DNA of 64,000 bases from Phocoena phocoena (GCF_963924675.1 NC_089230.1:72531223-72595222); one strand, 5' to 3'; shown: positions 57,801 to 60,858, counted from the stretch's first letter. Numbers and translations are program-made. Notes: generated by a model from the letters alone, not told the origin.

Positions 57801-60735
57801 TAGGGCTTCCCTGGTGGCGCAGTGGCTGAGAGTCCACCTACCCATGCAGAGGACATGGGTTCGTGGCCTAGTCCGGGAAGATCCCACATGCCGCGGAGCG
57901 GCTGGGCCCGTAAGCCATGGCCACTGAGCCTGCGCGTCTGGAGCCTGTGCTCCGCAACAGGAGAGGCCACAACAGTGAGGCCCACGTACCGCAAAAAAAA
58001 AAAAAAAAAAAAAAAAATACCTTTGTTTAGCTCACAGGAAACATCCTGACCAGGCCCACCTGCAAATGACTGCAGAGACGAAGAAATTAACACATCCTCT
58101 CTGGAGGCTGATGGGAAACAGGGAATGTTTGACTTTACTCCCTCCCCTTCTAGTATAAAAGAAGCCTGAATTCTAACTCAGGCAAGATAGTTCTTTGGGG
58201 GATGAGCCCACCAGCTTCTCCGTTTGCCGGCTTTTCAAATAAAGTCATGATTCCTTGCCCCAGCAATCTGTCTCCCCCTTATTGGCCTGTCGGGCTGCGA
58301 GCAGTACGAGCTTAGACTCATAACAGTAAATCCCATTTCTACAAGACTTCTGTGCGTGCCAATTAAGTTTGTTTCTTTCTCTCCTGCTAATCTGTCTCGT
58401 GTCAATTTTGTAGAAATTTCCCCCTCCCCAACAGAGATCACATCTCCAGCATATGGTAGGGTCTCAATAAATATGGTACTGAGACCCAAATATGGTAGGG
58501 TCTCCATGTCTCTGCTTCTTATTTGTAGAAAAAGCTTCAGTCTCCTAGGCCTTCCCAGAGTTCCAAAGAGCAGAATCAAACAGCTAATGACTACAGAAGT
58601 GAGAAAATGCCGAAACCAAGGAAAAGTAGTCAAGCAAGAAAACTACTAAGAGCTTGAACAATAGTCACAGGACTCCTAGTCCCTCCTGAAGAGATACACA
58701 CAACAACACCATGCATATCCTTGAGTTCTTTTACAGCAACCAGGACCCCAAGGGATAGAAACTGCTGACCACAAACACAAAAGCCCCAGCCTGGCAGGAA
58801 CAAGAAGGTTGTGGATTGAGGTTTCTAAAATATCACCATGTTACCTCACCACCAACCAAACAGAAGAATGTCCGCAAGCTAATCATGCTCCCTGGACCCT
58901 CACCCCAAACGTTGCCTTTGATAACGCTTGCCTGAAAGCCATCGGGGAATCTGGATGTTCTGAGCACTAGCTGCCCGTTCTCCTTGCTTGGCGCCCTGCA
59001 AATAAACGCTGCGCTTTCCTCCACCACAACCCAGTATCAGGAGATGGCCTTCACTGCGCGTCGGGAAAACGAACTCAAGTTCAGTTCGGCAACAATTTCA
59101 CAAAGGGGGAAAAAATCGTCTGAGTTTTCTCTTGAATTGCAGAATAATCGCATTTTATTCTCTTTCTGGACCCAAAGACTCACCTTTCCCATCACCAGCT
59201 GGGGAAACATTTGTCTTTGCCTCTAAGTTTTCTCCTTTAAATGATACTGAGAACATGGCTGGTAGTTTTAATGGAGAAGGGCAGCAACTCTCATATTCTA
59301 ATCCAGAGATGCTTTCTTTGAAAAGGCTCTACTATTCAGCCAAGCACTTAGCTTAAGGAGAGAAGCAGGTCAAACACCAAGGAGATGAGGACACACGACT
59401 GGATGGCTGCATAATATATGCAGCAATAAATGAAAAGTCACAGTCAGAGTCACATCACATCAAGCCTACTGGGTCCAAGGCAGCATTTCTTAACCAGTTT
59501 TCTTTTCTGTGAAATGGAGATAACGAAAGCACCCACTTTCATAGGATCATTAGAAAGATTAAACAAGTTAATACATGTAAAGCACTGAGGTCTTCAGTAA
59601 GCACTAAATAAATCTCAGTTTTATTATTATTACAGCTGGGGTGATAGACTTCTGAAAATCTAATGAAAGCTACAGATCCCTGAACCCATAATTGTGATCT
59701 AGAGTCAAACTCCAGGTCCATGTGGAGAACATAGAGAAAGTTGGTGAAGTTCCCAAATGATGTCAGTGCTAAGGCTCAAGAGTCCAGAAATGAAAAAGGA
59801 GTGGCCCGAGTAGGTGGAAGTCTTGCAAACAAAACATGAAGATGTGGTTATTGAATGAGGAACTAACAATCAACAGAAGCAAGCAGCATTCATGTTGCAA
59901 TGAACACAGGAGACAATTCTATTAAATTCTGCAAATATGAAACACATTTGTGTTCCACCTGTTGGTAACAGAAGCTACGTGCAACAAAAGGTTAAAGAGT
60001 ATTATATTAGCTTCAGAGTCAGCAAATGACATCAGTAGAAAAGGCAGTGATAAAACAATCAGGTACCAGAGGAAGACAGAAAGGCAGTGTGACTTGGAGA
60101 AGCGTCCGTAAACCTAACTGGAGGTTTGCAGACACCTGTTCTCGCTTCTCCAATCTTCCCTAGCTCCCGGAGTCCCCACCCTTGGCGGGATGATCACTGG
60201 TCTCTGTCGCTAGTGCTCAGCCTTTCCTCTCTTCTAGGGAACTCACATCGCTCACAACCCCTTCGAAAAGTGAACAAAAGAACGGGGAGGAGGTTATGTT
60301 TAAGGAGGGAAGCTAAGACTGAATCCCTACAATATAGGACGCACAGAGCCTGGCCCTATCATACATCTGAATTTAATTAATGGGGAAAGAGTTGGAAGAA
60401 GGGAAATGACAGAACGGGATAAAGGGATGGGAAAGAAAAGGGGCCAGTACGTAAGAGGGAGAGAGGTTAGTAGAGTTCGAGGACTGGAAACGGCATGGGA
60501 TCTGAAAGAGATCGCCAGCAAGGGCGGGAGGGAACGAAAGCTAGAGGTGGGGACAGGAGGTGGGAGAGGGTACTGAAGGAGAGAACGGACTGTGCCGGAG
60601 CATGAAACGCTGGCGAGAAGGGAGGGCTGCGGCACGAGACCGCCGGAGTCACCCGCTTACCTTGCTACGCCCCCCGGAGGAGACGCGCTGCTGCGAGCTG
60701 GGGCCCGGGAAAGACTGGGAAGGGACGTTCAGCAT
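6727..60735 (-). CDS. CYB5R4: CYB5R4 gene, 5' part (exons 1-10 of a larger gene)
   Basis: Cytochrome b5 reductase 4 (NCB5OR) is a soluble, ER-associated flavohemoprotein that passes electrons from NAD(P)H through FAD to a b5 heme and is linked to fatty-acid desaturation and redox defence. Ten exons (75, 154, 101, 82, 30, 61, 58, 94, 33 and 123 nt) join in one open frame of 811 nt, giving 270 residues plus one base. Order: leader 1-50, cytochrome b5 domain about 54-130 with HPGG (H89) and VHRW (H112) as heme ligands, linker 131-165, CS domain about 168-260. The reductase half (roughly residues 271-520 in the human protein) is not in the window. Every internal junction has GT donor and AG acceptor, and no stop or frameshift was seen, so the gene looks functional. 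Identification rests on near-identity to the human protein as I remember it. Introns hold only repeats and unassigned sequence. Confidence 0.95.
7745..8305 (+). mobile_element. L1 3' end (ORF2 tail and 3' UTR)
   Basis: [12 protein letters not shown] at 7767 is the conserved C-terminal motif of L1 ORF2. The stop and 3' UTR follow, ending near TTTCAATAAAGCTAAAG. It is 5'-truncated, with a (CA)7 run at about 8138-8152. It lies in CYB5R4 intron 9. Confidence 0.85.
8781..8813 (-). CDS. CYB5R4: CYB5R4 exon 9, 33-nt microexon (residues 219-230)
   Basis: Reads (A)[10 protein letters not shown](V) between acceptor TTTTTTCTCCAG and donor GTAAGC, in phase 1 at both ends. The split first codon gives Ala219 (GCC), whereas I recall Gly in human. 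It belongs to a loop and strand of the CS domain. Partial codons fit both neighbours. Confidence 0.92.
9245..9425 (-). mobile_element. L2 fragment
   Basis: The reversed L2 signature (AATCCCTGCTCTTATGGAACTTACATTCCAG) is seen with a preceding ATTGGGCATCTATGCGTG. It is an ancient LINE remnant with no coding potential. Confidence 0.65.
10627..10720 (-). CDS. CYB5R4: CYB5R4 exon 8 (residues 188-218, part of 219)
   Basis: Encodes [31 protein letters not shown], the middle of the CS domain. Acceptor ...CCATTTAAG, donor GTAAGT, ending in phase 1. Differences from human are scattered and conservative, and the frame is open. Confidence 0.94.
10953..11047 (+). mobile_element. L2 3'-end fragment
   Basis: Contains TCTTTAAGCTCTAAGTG, then CTCAGCACCAAGTAGGTGCTC and the terminal TGTTGAATAAATAA of L2. 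Short and diverged. Confidence 0.65.
11695..11830 (+). mobile_element. L2 3'-end fragment
   Basis: GACTGTAAGCCTGGTGAGAG leads to AATTCAATAAACACTTAGTG and AATGAATTAA, matching the L2 3' end with heavy divergence. Confidence 0.5.
12068..12300 (+). mobile_element. MIR SINE, near complete
   Basis: The core (GAGCCAGCCTGCCTGGGTTC, then TGTGTGACTTTGGGTAAATTAC) and CCTCATCTGTAAAATAGGGG match MIR in order. It ends only 38 bp from CYB5R4 exon 7 on the intron 7 side. Confidence 0.85.
12338..12395 (-). CDS. CYB5R4: CYB5R4 exon 7 (residues 168-187, start of CS domain)
   Basis: Encodes (S)[19 protein letters not shown], the first beta strands of the CS (p23/Hsp20-like) domain, with the typical aromatic YDWFQT opening. 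Acceptor ...ATTTTACAG, donor GTAAAC. The exon runs from phase 2 to phase 0. Confidence 0.94.
13200..13560 (+). mobile_element. Ancient L1/HAL1-like 3' fragment (tentative)
   Basis: AAATTATGGATATTCTATG and the later TTTCTATTTTCCAAGTTTTC look like the 3' end of very old LINE1-type elements. It holds the 16-bp inverted repeat described separately. The family is uncertain. Confidence 0.4.
13267..13360. repeat. Inverted repeat, two perfect 16-bp arms
   Basis: ATATTCTATGATCAAT at 13267-13282 is the exact reverse complement of 13345-13360, with 62 bases between. It could fold into a hairpin in RNA or single-stranded DNA. It lies in CYB5R4 intron 6. Confidence 0.85.
13804..13864 (-). CDS. CYB5R4: CYB5R4 exon 6 (residues 148-168, linker)
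   Basis: Encodes (G)[19 protein letters not shown](S). Acceptor ...TTTGTGAAG, donor GTATGC, ending in phase 2. This is the Pro/Ser-rich hinge before the CS domain. Pro and Ser replace Thr and Tyr of the human form (from memory) at two positions. Confidence 0.93.
13920..14650 (-). mobile_element. Old L1M fragment (3' part, antisense)
   Basis: Reversed L1M text: CTTCTTATTGAAATATTATG, AAAAATGGAATCATAAAATATG, then TTACTGAGTATTACTACACTG and TTTTAGCTGTTACGTATAG. Its end at 14650 is where the next SINE inserted. Confidence 0.65.
14661..15010 (-). mobile_element. CHR-type SINE, long form
   Basis: Reverse orientation: the head is at the right end (CCACCAGGGAAGTCC) and the AT-rich tail at the left. 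The target duplication CATC(A)AATTTT lies at 14650-14660 and 15011-15021 with one mismatch. It is sense with respect to CYB5R4, in intron 5. Confidence 0.92.
15590..15777 (+). mobile_element. L1 3' UTR fragment, artiodactyl type
   Basis: GGGAGGGTGGGAGGGAGGCT, then GCTGATTCACTTTGCTGTAC and CAATTATACTCCAATAAAGA match the 3' UTR end of L1 elements common in cattle and whales. It is strongly 5'-truncated and ends 259 bp from the exon 5 donor. Confidence 0.85.
16036..16065 (-). CDS. CYB5R4: CYB5R4 exon 5, 30-nt microexon (residues 138-148)
   Basis: Reads (D)YHEEKRLLN(G) between acceptor CCACTGTACAG and donor GTAAGT, in phase 1 at both ends. Both partial codons fit exons 4 and 6, which supports this tiny exon. 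The human segment as I remember it is DYREEEKKVLNG, so this copy appears to lack one codon in the acidic run. It is part of the flexible linker between the b5 and CS domains. It is too short to be seen as an open reading frame by itself. Confidence 0.88.
16066..17715. other. CYB5R4 intron 4, 3'-proximal part, unassigned
   Basis: AT-rich intronic sequence between exon 5 and a CHR SINE. I see no exon, RNA gene or clear repeat family. Open frames here (up to 75 codons) lack any recognisable protein motif. Confidence 0.5.
17731..17931 (+). mobile_element. CHR-type SINE, cetacean short form
   Basis: Full head (GGCTTCCCTGGTGGCACAG), body and A tail, with a perfect 15-bp target duplication AAAACTCCACTAGTG at 17716-17730 and 17932-17946. 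Antisense to CYB5R4 in intron 4. Confidence 0.95.
17947..19659. other. Intronic sequence, unassigned
   Basis: Part of CYB5R4 intron 4. AT-rich, with no exon-like or RNA-like structure seen. Faint repeat resemblance near 18580-18700 is too weak to name. Confidence 0.4.
19671..19830 (+). mobile_element. CHR-type SINE, older shared form
   Basis: AGGACTTCCCTGGTGGTCCA head, GGGCCCGGGTTCGATCCC box-B region, CAACTAAGACCCGACAC units and an AAATAAATAAAT tail. A target duplication AATCATTT(T/C)TC lies at 19660-19670 and 19831-19841. The head type is shared with older ruminant-whale SINEs. Confidence 0.9.
20165..20245 (-). mobile_element. MIR fragment
   Basis: The core CCCCATTTTATCAATGAGGAA is followed by an ACGGTAGCTCCTAG remnant. 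Short and antisense. Confidence 0.5.
20350..20563 (-). mobile_element. MER20 (hAT-Charlie MITE)
   Basis: Read on the minus strand it begins CCAGTGGTTCAACC and continues GACATTTGGCAATGTCTGGA, then TGCTACTGGCAT and AGGGGTGCTGCTAGATACC, following MER20 nearly end to end. Confidence 0.88.
20939..21746 (+). mobile_element. 5'-truncated L1 with 18-bp target duplication
   Basis: An open frame at 21042-21416 encodes the L1 ORF2 C-terminus ([20 protein letters not shown]..., [11 protein letters not shown], ending ISLICGI). The 3' UTR and AATAAAAAAT tail follow. The duplication AGAAAATGTGACTATTTT is perfect at 20921-20938 and 21747-21764. At about 0.8 kb it is a dead-on-arrival insertion. The intact 124-residue frame and perfect duplication suggest youth. 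Confidence 0.93.
21812..22118 (+). mobile_element. hAT-type nonautonomous DNA element (MER-like)
   Basis: Starts CAGTGCTGTCCAGAAGAAAT and ends around CACATGTGGCCAGTGGCTAT, a familiar small hAT element with a CAGTGCTGTCC terminus. The exact family name is uncertain. Confidence 0.6.
22646..22745. repeat. Tandem repeat, about 30 bp x 3
   Basis: TCTGTTTTCATCCTCTATTCC occurs at about 22651 and again at about 22681, and a diverged CTCTGTTTACACCTCTGTTCC follows at about 22710. Pyrimidine-rich on the plus strand. Confidence 0.8.
22746..23489. other. Intronic sequence, unassigned
   Basis: Part of CYB5R4 intron 4. I recognise nothing in it beyond ordinary AT-rich intronic sequence. Confidence 0.4.
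23490..23705 (-). mobile_element. MIR fragment
   Basis: A reversed, diverged MIR: TTTAATCCTCACAATGACTTTG, CCCCATTTCACTGCTGAGCA, then GAGATGAGATCTGAAGCCATG. Confidence 0.6.
23940..24760 (-). mobile_element. Old L1M fragment (antisense)
   Basis: TTGATTGGGGATTTGCTGAAC, TTCTGGAAAAGTCTCAGCC, TCTTGCATATTTTTCTATC and TGTTAGATCTTATTGCTCTG are typical of the reverse strand of ancient L1M internal sequence. Frames read from it are fossils. Confidence 0.6.
24761..25750. other. Intronic sequence, unassigned
   Basis: Part of CYB5R4 intron 4 between an L1M fragment and the Tigger1 element. No exon or named repeat recognised. Confidence 0.4.
25753..28144 (+). mobile_element. Tigger1 DNA transposon, near full length
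   Basis: The left end CACGCAGACCTCGTTTTATT and the right end (reverse complement CAGGCATACTTCAGAAGTAT) form terminal inverted repeats flanked by TA at 25751-25752 and 28145-28146, the pogo/Tigger target site. Its 2392 bp is close to the family's roughly 2.4 kb, and internal text follows Tigger1 throughout. Such elements are fossils shared by placental mammals. It lies in CYB5R4 intron 4. Confidence 0.93.
26172..27927 (+). pseudogene. Tigger1 transposase, decayed
   Basis: The start region reads [11 protein letters not shown]. The longest intact piece (26498-26869) reads [38 protein letters not shown] and [17 protein letters not shown], the CENP-B-type DNA-binding and DDE catalytic region with the DET motif. 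Then a TAA breaks the frame (26867-26869), and further stops and shifts follow (for example TGA at 27513). Not functional. Confidence 0.88.
28195..28380 (-). mobile_element. MIR fragment
   Basis: Reversed MIR: ACAGACGAAAAAACTTGAGG, CTCAGAGACAGAAACTG, then GGAGCTAGGGTTCAAATC. Confidence 0.6.
28682..28899 (-). mobile_element. CHR-type SINE, older form
   Basis: Reverse orientation with its head at the right (GGACCACCAGGGAAGTCCC), TTGCGGCATGCAGGATCTC repeats and a TTTATTTATATATTTGGC tail. In CYB5R4 intron 4, sense to the gene, about 520 bp from exon 4. Confidence 0.9.
29420..29501 (-). CDS. CYB5R4: CYB5R4 exon 4 (residues 111-137, second heme ligand)
   Basis: Encodes [19 protein letters not shown] followed by AVKPAFPK. 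His112 in VHRW is the second axial heme ligand and closes the cytochrome b5 domain. Acceptor ...CCCACACCAG, donor GTACGT, ending in phase 1. The end reads AFPK where I recall AVLK in human, which lies at the start of the linker and should be tolerated. Confidence 0.94.
29683..29900 (+). mobile_element. hAT-like DNA element fragment (tentative)
   Basis: TTCTCAAAGTGTTGTGTACAG and the later AATACTAAGATGTTATTTGCC resemble the left part of the element at 37455-37955, which has AATACTAAGATGCTGCCTGCC at the same relative place. Family uncertain. Confidence 0.45.
30230..30680 (+). mobile_element. Ancient L1/HAL1-like fragment
   Basis: The frame at 30256-30492 includes [18 protein letters not shown], a decayed form of the L1/HAL1 WEQPKCPS motif near the ORF end. 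The rest is A/T-rich 3' sequence. Confidence 0.6.
31155..31790 (+). mobile_element. Solitary LTR, endogenous retrovirus type
   Basis: Layout typical of a class I-like LTR: GGCCCAAAATGGCAGAAG, ACAACTGCCATGACAAC, AATAAAGCTTGTGCTG as poly(A) signal (about 31663) and a GT-rich end (GGTTTTGTTATTGGC). No internal retroviral sequence is attached. Family not assigned. Confidence 0.55.
32160..32645 (+). mobile_element. Artiodactyl-type LTR, copy 1
   Basis: Contains CACAGAAAAGCACTAAAAT, GAACAGTTTCTCAGAGCTATC and a CAAATAAAACATAATTCTC poly(A) region followed by TTGTGCATTTTTTTT. The same order recurs 0.6 kb away (32770-33305). Confidence 0.6.
32770..33305 (+). mobile_element. Artiodactyl-type LTR, copy 2
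   Basis: Same family as the preceding copy: CTAGAAAAGCACTAAGATC, GAGCAGTTTCTCAGAGCTAC, CAAATAAAACTTAACTCAC and TTGTGAATTTTTTTTTCAG. Both are in the same orientation with only about 125 bp between them. No gag, pol or env remains. Confidence 0.6.
33306..34386. other. Intronic sequence, unassigned
   Basis: CYB5R4 intron 3 sequence next to exon 3. A 137-codon minus-strand open frame (33413-33826) shows no motif and no splice context, and I take it as chance in AT-rich DNA. Nothing else recognised. Confidence 0.4.
34387..34487 (-). CDS. CYB5R4: CYB5R4 exon 3 (residues 77-110, heme-binding HPGG)
   Basis: Encodes [20 protein letters not shown]...DLFDQ. It holds the cytochrome b5 signature HPGG, whose His89 is the first axial heme ligand. 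Acceptor ...TTTGATGTAG, donor GTAAGG. It begins in phase 1 and ends in phase 0. The acidic run after HPGG is EEELMS here and EDELMR in human as I recall it, a conservative difference near the heme pocket rim. Confidence 0.95.
34488..36600. other. Start of CYB5R4 intron 2 downstream side, unassigned
   Basis: About 2.1 kb of single-copy-looking sequence with an A17 run at about 35880-35896. No repeat family or exon recognised. It may include sequence conserved among mammals, but that needs alignment. Confidence 0.4.
36620..37060 (-). mobile_element. L1M fragment (antisense 3' part)
   Basis: Reversed text with CATAAATGGAATCACACAAT, TATTTCATGTATGGATGGGC and GGCATATATTTGTATTTCTG. A common old L1 3' section in antisense orientation. 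Confidence 0.75.
37455..37955 (+). mobile_element. hAT-like DNA element
   Basis: Starts AGAGTTTCAAACTATGGTCC and ends AAAGTTTAAGAACTACTGCT, giving imperfect inverted ends. The inner CTTTGGGGTCCTCAGTAATTT is familiar from Charlie-group nonautonomous elements. A (CA)7 run lies at about 37576-37590. Confidence 0.6.
38350..40170 (-). mobile_element. Long L1M fragment (antisense), split by a SINE
   Basis: Continuous reverse-strand L1M text: TTGAATTTTTTCTTTCAATTC, TGGATTTCCTTTAGAGCTCC, TTTTGGCCAATATTTCTTC, CCTCTCCTTCTGGAATTCC and CCAGAGGTCCCTGAG. A CHR SINE interrupts it at 38559-38678. Confidence 0.7.
38559..38678 (-). mobile_element. CHR-type SINE, short old form
   Basis: Reverse head CCACCAGGGAATTCC at the right and GGTTTTTTTGGCCATGCC at the left. 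The target duplication CTATATTTAC(C/T)ATTT lies at 38543-38557 and 38679-38693. Inserted into an L1M. Confidence 0.9.
40171..42336. other. CYB5R4 intron 2, unassigned
   Basis: About 2.2 kb with no exon, RNA gene or named repeat recognised. One run of 14 A at about 41625-41638. Confidence 0.4.
42346..42474 (+). mobile_element. CHR-type SINE, short old form
   Basis: Head GGGAATTCCCTGGCAGTCCA, box-B region CCAGGTTCATTCTCTGG and a short A-rich tail. Target duplication (G/A)TAATGATG at 42337-42345 and 42475-42483. Confidence 0.9.
42566..43186 (-). mobile_element. CHR-type SINE, long form, split by another SINE
   Basis: Tail and body occupy 42566-42830, and the head resumes at 43163-43186 (CGCCACCAGCGAAGTCC). 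The outer duplication CCAAAA(A)CGCTG lies at 42554-42565 and 43187-43197. The gap holds a second SINE with its own duplication. Minus orientation, sense to CYB5R4. Confidence 0.92.
42831..43147 (-). mobile_element. CHR-type SINE nested in an older CHR SINE
   Basis: A complete younger copy lies between perfect 15-bp duplications GGCAGGTGGATTCTT at 42816-42830 and 43148-43162. It has a long T-rich (tail) left end and the head CACCAGGGAAGCCCC at the right. Open frames of 100-145 codons across this pair are SINE artefacts. Confidence 0.95.
43460..44432 (+). mobile_element. L1M 5' UTR with degenerate tandem monomers
   Basis: A unit of about 70 bp (CTGATATNAGGCAAAG..AGCTGCTGCTGG..AGGGCAGGAAA) recurs near 43676, 43748, 43815, 43884 and 43977, and more loosely after that. 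It leads into ORF1-like sequence, so it reads as the promoter end of an old L1. Highly diverged. Confidence 0.65.
44469..44798 (-). pseudogene. 7SK RNA retropseudogene, full length
   Basis: On the minus strand it begins GGATGTGAGGGTGATCTGG at 44798 and runs through CTGTCACCCCATTGATCACC, GAGTAGCTGCGCTCCCCTGC and CAAGCTTCCAATACTCC to GGCAGTCTGCCTTTCTTT, following 7SK snRNA (331 nt) end to end. A short extra tail and an A11 run follow (44459-44449). The duplication AAAAGTGTACCAT(T/C)TCT lies at 44433-44449 and 44799-44815. Substitutions are mainly at CpG sites. It is an L1-driven processed copy with no Pol III promoter context, so not expected to be expressed as 7SK. Confidence 0.93.
45512..45713 (+). 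mobile_element. CHR-type SINE, cetacean short form
   Basis: Head GGGCTTCCCTGGTGGTGCAG, full body and a short A tail. Short target duplication TGACAACA (45503-45510, 45715-45722), with partly matching flanks. Inserted in the L1M body, antisense to CYB5R4. Confidence 0.92.
45759..45924 (-). mobile_element. Short L1 3'-end insertion
   Basis: Reverse L1 3' UTR (TTTATTGGGGTATAATTGCT, AAAGTGAATCAGCTATAC, CTCCCTCCCACTCTCCC) with a T-rich left end (its poly(A)). Target duplication TGGAGTGAC at 45750-45758 and 45925-45933. Only 166 bp, extreme 5' truncation. Confidence 0.88.
46925..47010 (-). mobile_element. L2/MIR-like fragment
   Basis: GGATATTTACTGAACACTGC, then GCCATGCCCTGTACTAGATG and CTAGGGGTAGGG resemble the reversed 'smaller than the next category' L2 end. 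Short. Confidence 0.5.
47530..47760 (+). mobile_element. L2 3'-end fragment
   Basis: CAGATTGTGAATTCCATGAGC, GGGGCCAGCTCTGTTTTA and CCAGAACCTGGTATCATGC with a final TGATTAAACGAGTGAACC match the L2 3' end in order. Confidence 0.7.
48060..48830 (+). mobile_element. MIR SINE split by a MaLR LTR
   Basis: The left half (TAGAATCAGGTTGCCTAGG, GGCTTTGGCAAGTTACTC) ends near 48163. The right half (GCAGTTTCATCATTTGGAAAATGAGG, ACTTCATAGGTTTGTTGGG) resumes at about 48683. The gap is filled by an LTR-type element. Confidence 0.7.
48164..48682 (+). mobile_element. MaLR solitary LTR (MLT1-like)
   Basis: Starts TGTAGCGGGCATTAATG and ends GAGTCCCCACTAATATA, with GTTGCTGTGGTCATCTTGC in the middle, a layout I associate with MLT1 LTRs. 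Subfamily not assigned. Confidence 0.5.
49100..49510 (+). mobile_element. Old L1M ORF2 fragment
   Basis: Contains AAAGAGATAATAAGAGCATG, then AACAACTTTATGCCAAC and AAATTGAATTTGTAATCAAAAAC, the reverse-transcriptase upstream part of L1 ORF2 with many frame breaks. The 169-codon minus-strand open frame here is an antisense shadow. Confidence 0.7.
49511..50290. other. CYB5R4 intron 2, unassigned
   Basis: Purine-rich intronic sequence between an L1M fragment and a DNA element. No family recognised with confidence. Confidence 0.4.
50296..50916 (+). mobile_element. TIR-flanked DNA transposon (Tc/mariner-like, tentative)
   Basis: The left end CAGTCGATTCTCATTACTC and the reverse complement of the right end (CATCAATCCTCATTATTCC) pair as imperfect terminal inverted repeats. 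Inner text (GGTTCCTGCAAGCCCCTGG, GCACTCTCCTTGTGGGCC, GGTTACAAATAAATTTTAG) is a familiar mammalian fossil. I lean to a Kanga/Tc2-group element, but the family is not certain. No intact transposase. Confidence 0.65.
51228..51436 (-). mobile_element. CHR-type SINE, cetacean short form
   Basis: T-rich tail at the left, head CCACCAGGGAAGCCC at the right. Perfect 14-bp target duplication TTCACTAAATTTTT at 51214-51227 and 51437-51450. Sense to CYB5R4, in intron 2. Confidence 0.95.
51451..52529. other. CYB5R4 intron 2, unassigned
   Basis: AT-rich sequence with no recognised exon, RNA gene or repeat family. Confidence 0.4.
52530..53110 (+). mobile_element. L2 fragment, long
   Basis: AGCTTGGCTTTCAAGGATCTCC, TCTGCCCTAACATGCC, CAAGGCTTATCTCTATCAC and CTCCTTGAGTGGAGGGTCCC follow the L2 3' region in order over more than 500 bp. 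Confidence 0.8.
53111..53869. other. CYB5R4 intron 2, unassigned
   Basis: No exon or repeat family recognised. Contains a short A-rich run at about 53131-53143. Confidence 0.4.
53870..54301 (+). mobile_element. MaLR solitary LTR (MLT1/MST type)
   Basis: TGTTATGGATTGAATTGTGT start, GATGTAATTAGATGAGGTC, CTCCAGAACTGTGAGATAA and TTTCTGTTGTTTACGCCACC near the end. Subfamily uncertain. In CYB5R4 intron 2. Confidence 0.85.
54390..54520 (-). mobile_element. L2 fragment
   Basis: Reversed L2: CTCTATGTGCCAGGCACC, then ATGGTCCCTGCCCTCATAC. Confidence 0.75.
54521..55282. other. CYB5R4 intron 2, exon 2-proximal, unassigned
   Basis: The first 760 bases of intron 2 after the exon 2 donor (read on the minus strand). 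No repeat family or regulatory motif recognised. Confidence 0.4.
55283..55436 (-). CDS. CYB5R4: CYB5R4 exon 2 (residues 26-76, part of 77)
   Basis: Encodes [15 protein letters not shown]...[10 protein letters not shown], the lead-in and first strand of the cytochrome b5 fold. The acceptor follows CCTTTTTGAG and the donor is GTAGGT. The last base G is the first base of the Gly77 codon (phase 1). It closely matches the human exon as remembered. Confidence 0.95.
55715..55840 (+). mobile_element. MIR fragment
   Basis: GAACCCAGAGTCAGAAAAC, TGGTCCTGGCTCTACCGC and TTTCTTTGCCTTAAAAATC match a diverged MIR. Confidence 0.5.
56022..56205 (+). mobile_element. hAT-like DNA element, degenerate
   Basis: AGGGGTTGGCAAACTGGCC at the left, GCCCTCAAAGCCTAAATTATT inside and a CTTTGCACAAAATTTTGC end recall a common hAT element with TTGGCAAACT termini. 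Confidence 0.55.
56409..56735 (+). mobile_element. MaLR solitary LTR (MST/MLT1 type)
   Basis: TGTGTCCCCCCAAAATAGAC, TTAGTGCCCTTATAAAACAGG, CTTGGACTTCCCAGGCACC and TAAGTTTCTGTTGTTTATAAG in family order. In CYB5R4 intron 1. Confidence 0.88.
56740..57300 (+). mobile_element. L2 fragment, long
   Basis: TCAGTGGCTCCTCATAATCC, ACTAGGCCCTTCATCATCTGG, CCAGAAGCCTTTTCTGACC and CTGCCTCTTTACTAGTCTG follow the L2 3' half. Confidence 0.8.
57335..57730 (+). mobile_element. Possible LTR remnant
   Basis: TGTTGGGGCCCAGGGCAGG at the left and AAAAGTATAAAAGCTGCC near 57630 give a TG start and a TATA-like box, as in an LTR. No matching end is clear and the family is unknown. Confidence 0.35.
57738..58326 (+). mobile_element. 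Solitary ERV-type LTR, split by a SINE
   Basis: TAGTATAAAAGAAGCCTG (about 58150) is followed about 85 bp later by CAAATAAAGTCATGATTCC (about 58235), the TATA and poly(A) layout of a retroviral LTR R region. The U5-like end reads CTGTCGGGCTGCGAGCAG. A CHR SINE lies inside. No retroviral coding sequence. Confidence 0.6.
57804..58013 (+). mobile_element. CHR-type SINE, cetacean short form
   Basis: Full copy with a long A tail and a perfect 17-bp target duplication AAAATACCTTTGTTTAG at 57787-57803 and 58014-58030. Inserted in an LTR in CYB5R4 intron 1, antisense to the gene. Confidence 0.95.
58650..59100 (+). mobile_element. Solitary ERV-type LTR
   Basis: TTGGCGCCCTGCAAATAAACG (poly(A) region near 58990) and the U5-like TCAGTTCGGCAACAATTTC end are typical of a class I-like LTR. 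No internal region. Confidence 0.6.
59480..59640 (+). mobile_element. MIR fragment (3' half)
   Basis: TTTTCTGTGAAATGGAGATAAC, GGATCATTAGAAAGATTAAAC and TACATGTAAAGCACTGAGG match the MIR core and 3' part. Confidence 0.8.
59641..60379. other. CYB5R4 intron 1, promoter-proximal, unassigned
   Basis: The sequence turns progressively GC-richer toward the CpG island. No exon or named repeat seen. Confidence 0.4.
60380..60620. repeat. Purine-rich tract in CYB5R4 intron 1
   Basis: A long G/A-dominated stretch on the plus strand just inside intron 1 (GGGAAAG, GGAAGAAGGG, AAGGGATGGGAAAG and similar). On the transcribed RNA this is pyrimidine-rich. It marks the downstream shoulder of the CpG island. 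No repeat family is recognised. Confidence 0.5.
60661..60735 (-). CDS. CYB5R4: CYB5R4 exon 1 coding part (residues 1-25)
   Basis: Starts [16 protein letters not shown] and ends RSK at a GTAAG donor (60660-60656), phase 0. The ATG at 60735-60733 is chosen because an in-frame TAA lies four codons upstream (60747-60745), so no longer N-terminus is possible on this exon. Human has Ala where this has Gly at position 11 (from memory). The exon sits inside a CpG-rich island, as expected for a housekeeping first exon. Confidence 0.95.
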
Positions 60736-60858
60736 CCTGGACTCTTAGCCCGGGCCCTGCCCGGGGTACGCCGCCCGACGGAATAACTCGGCGCGACCCC
60801 TCCAGATAACACCTCCGGCTCCGGCTCCGAGGCCGGGCAGAGGCCAAGCCCCCGACCC

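Noticed and set aside
58235..58633. 132-codon minus-strand open frame
   Set aside because: Largely antisense to the end of an LTR and adjoining repeat sequence. No retroviral or cellular motif.
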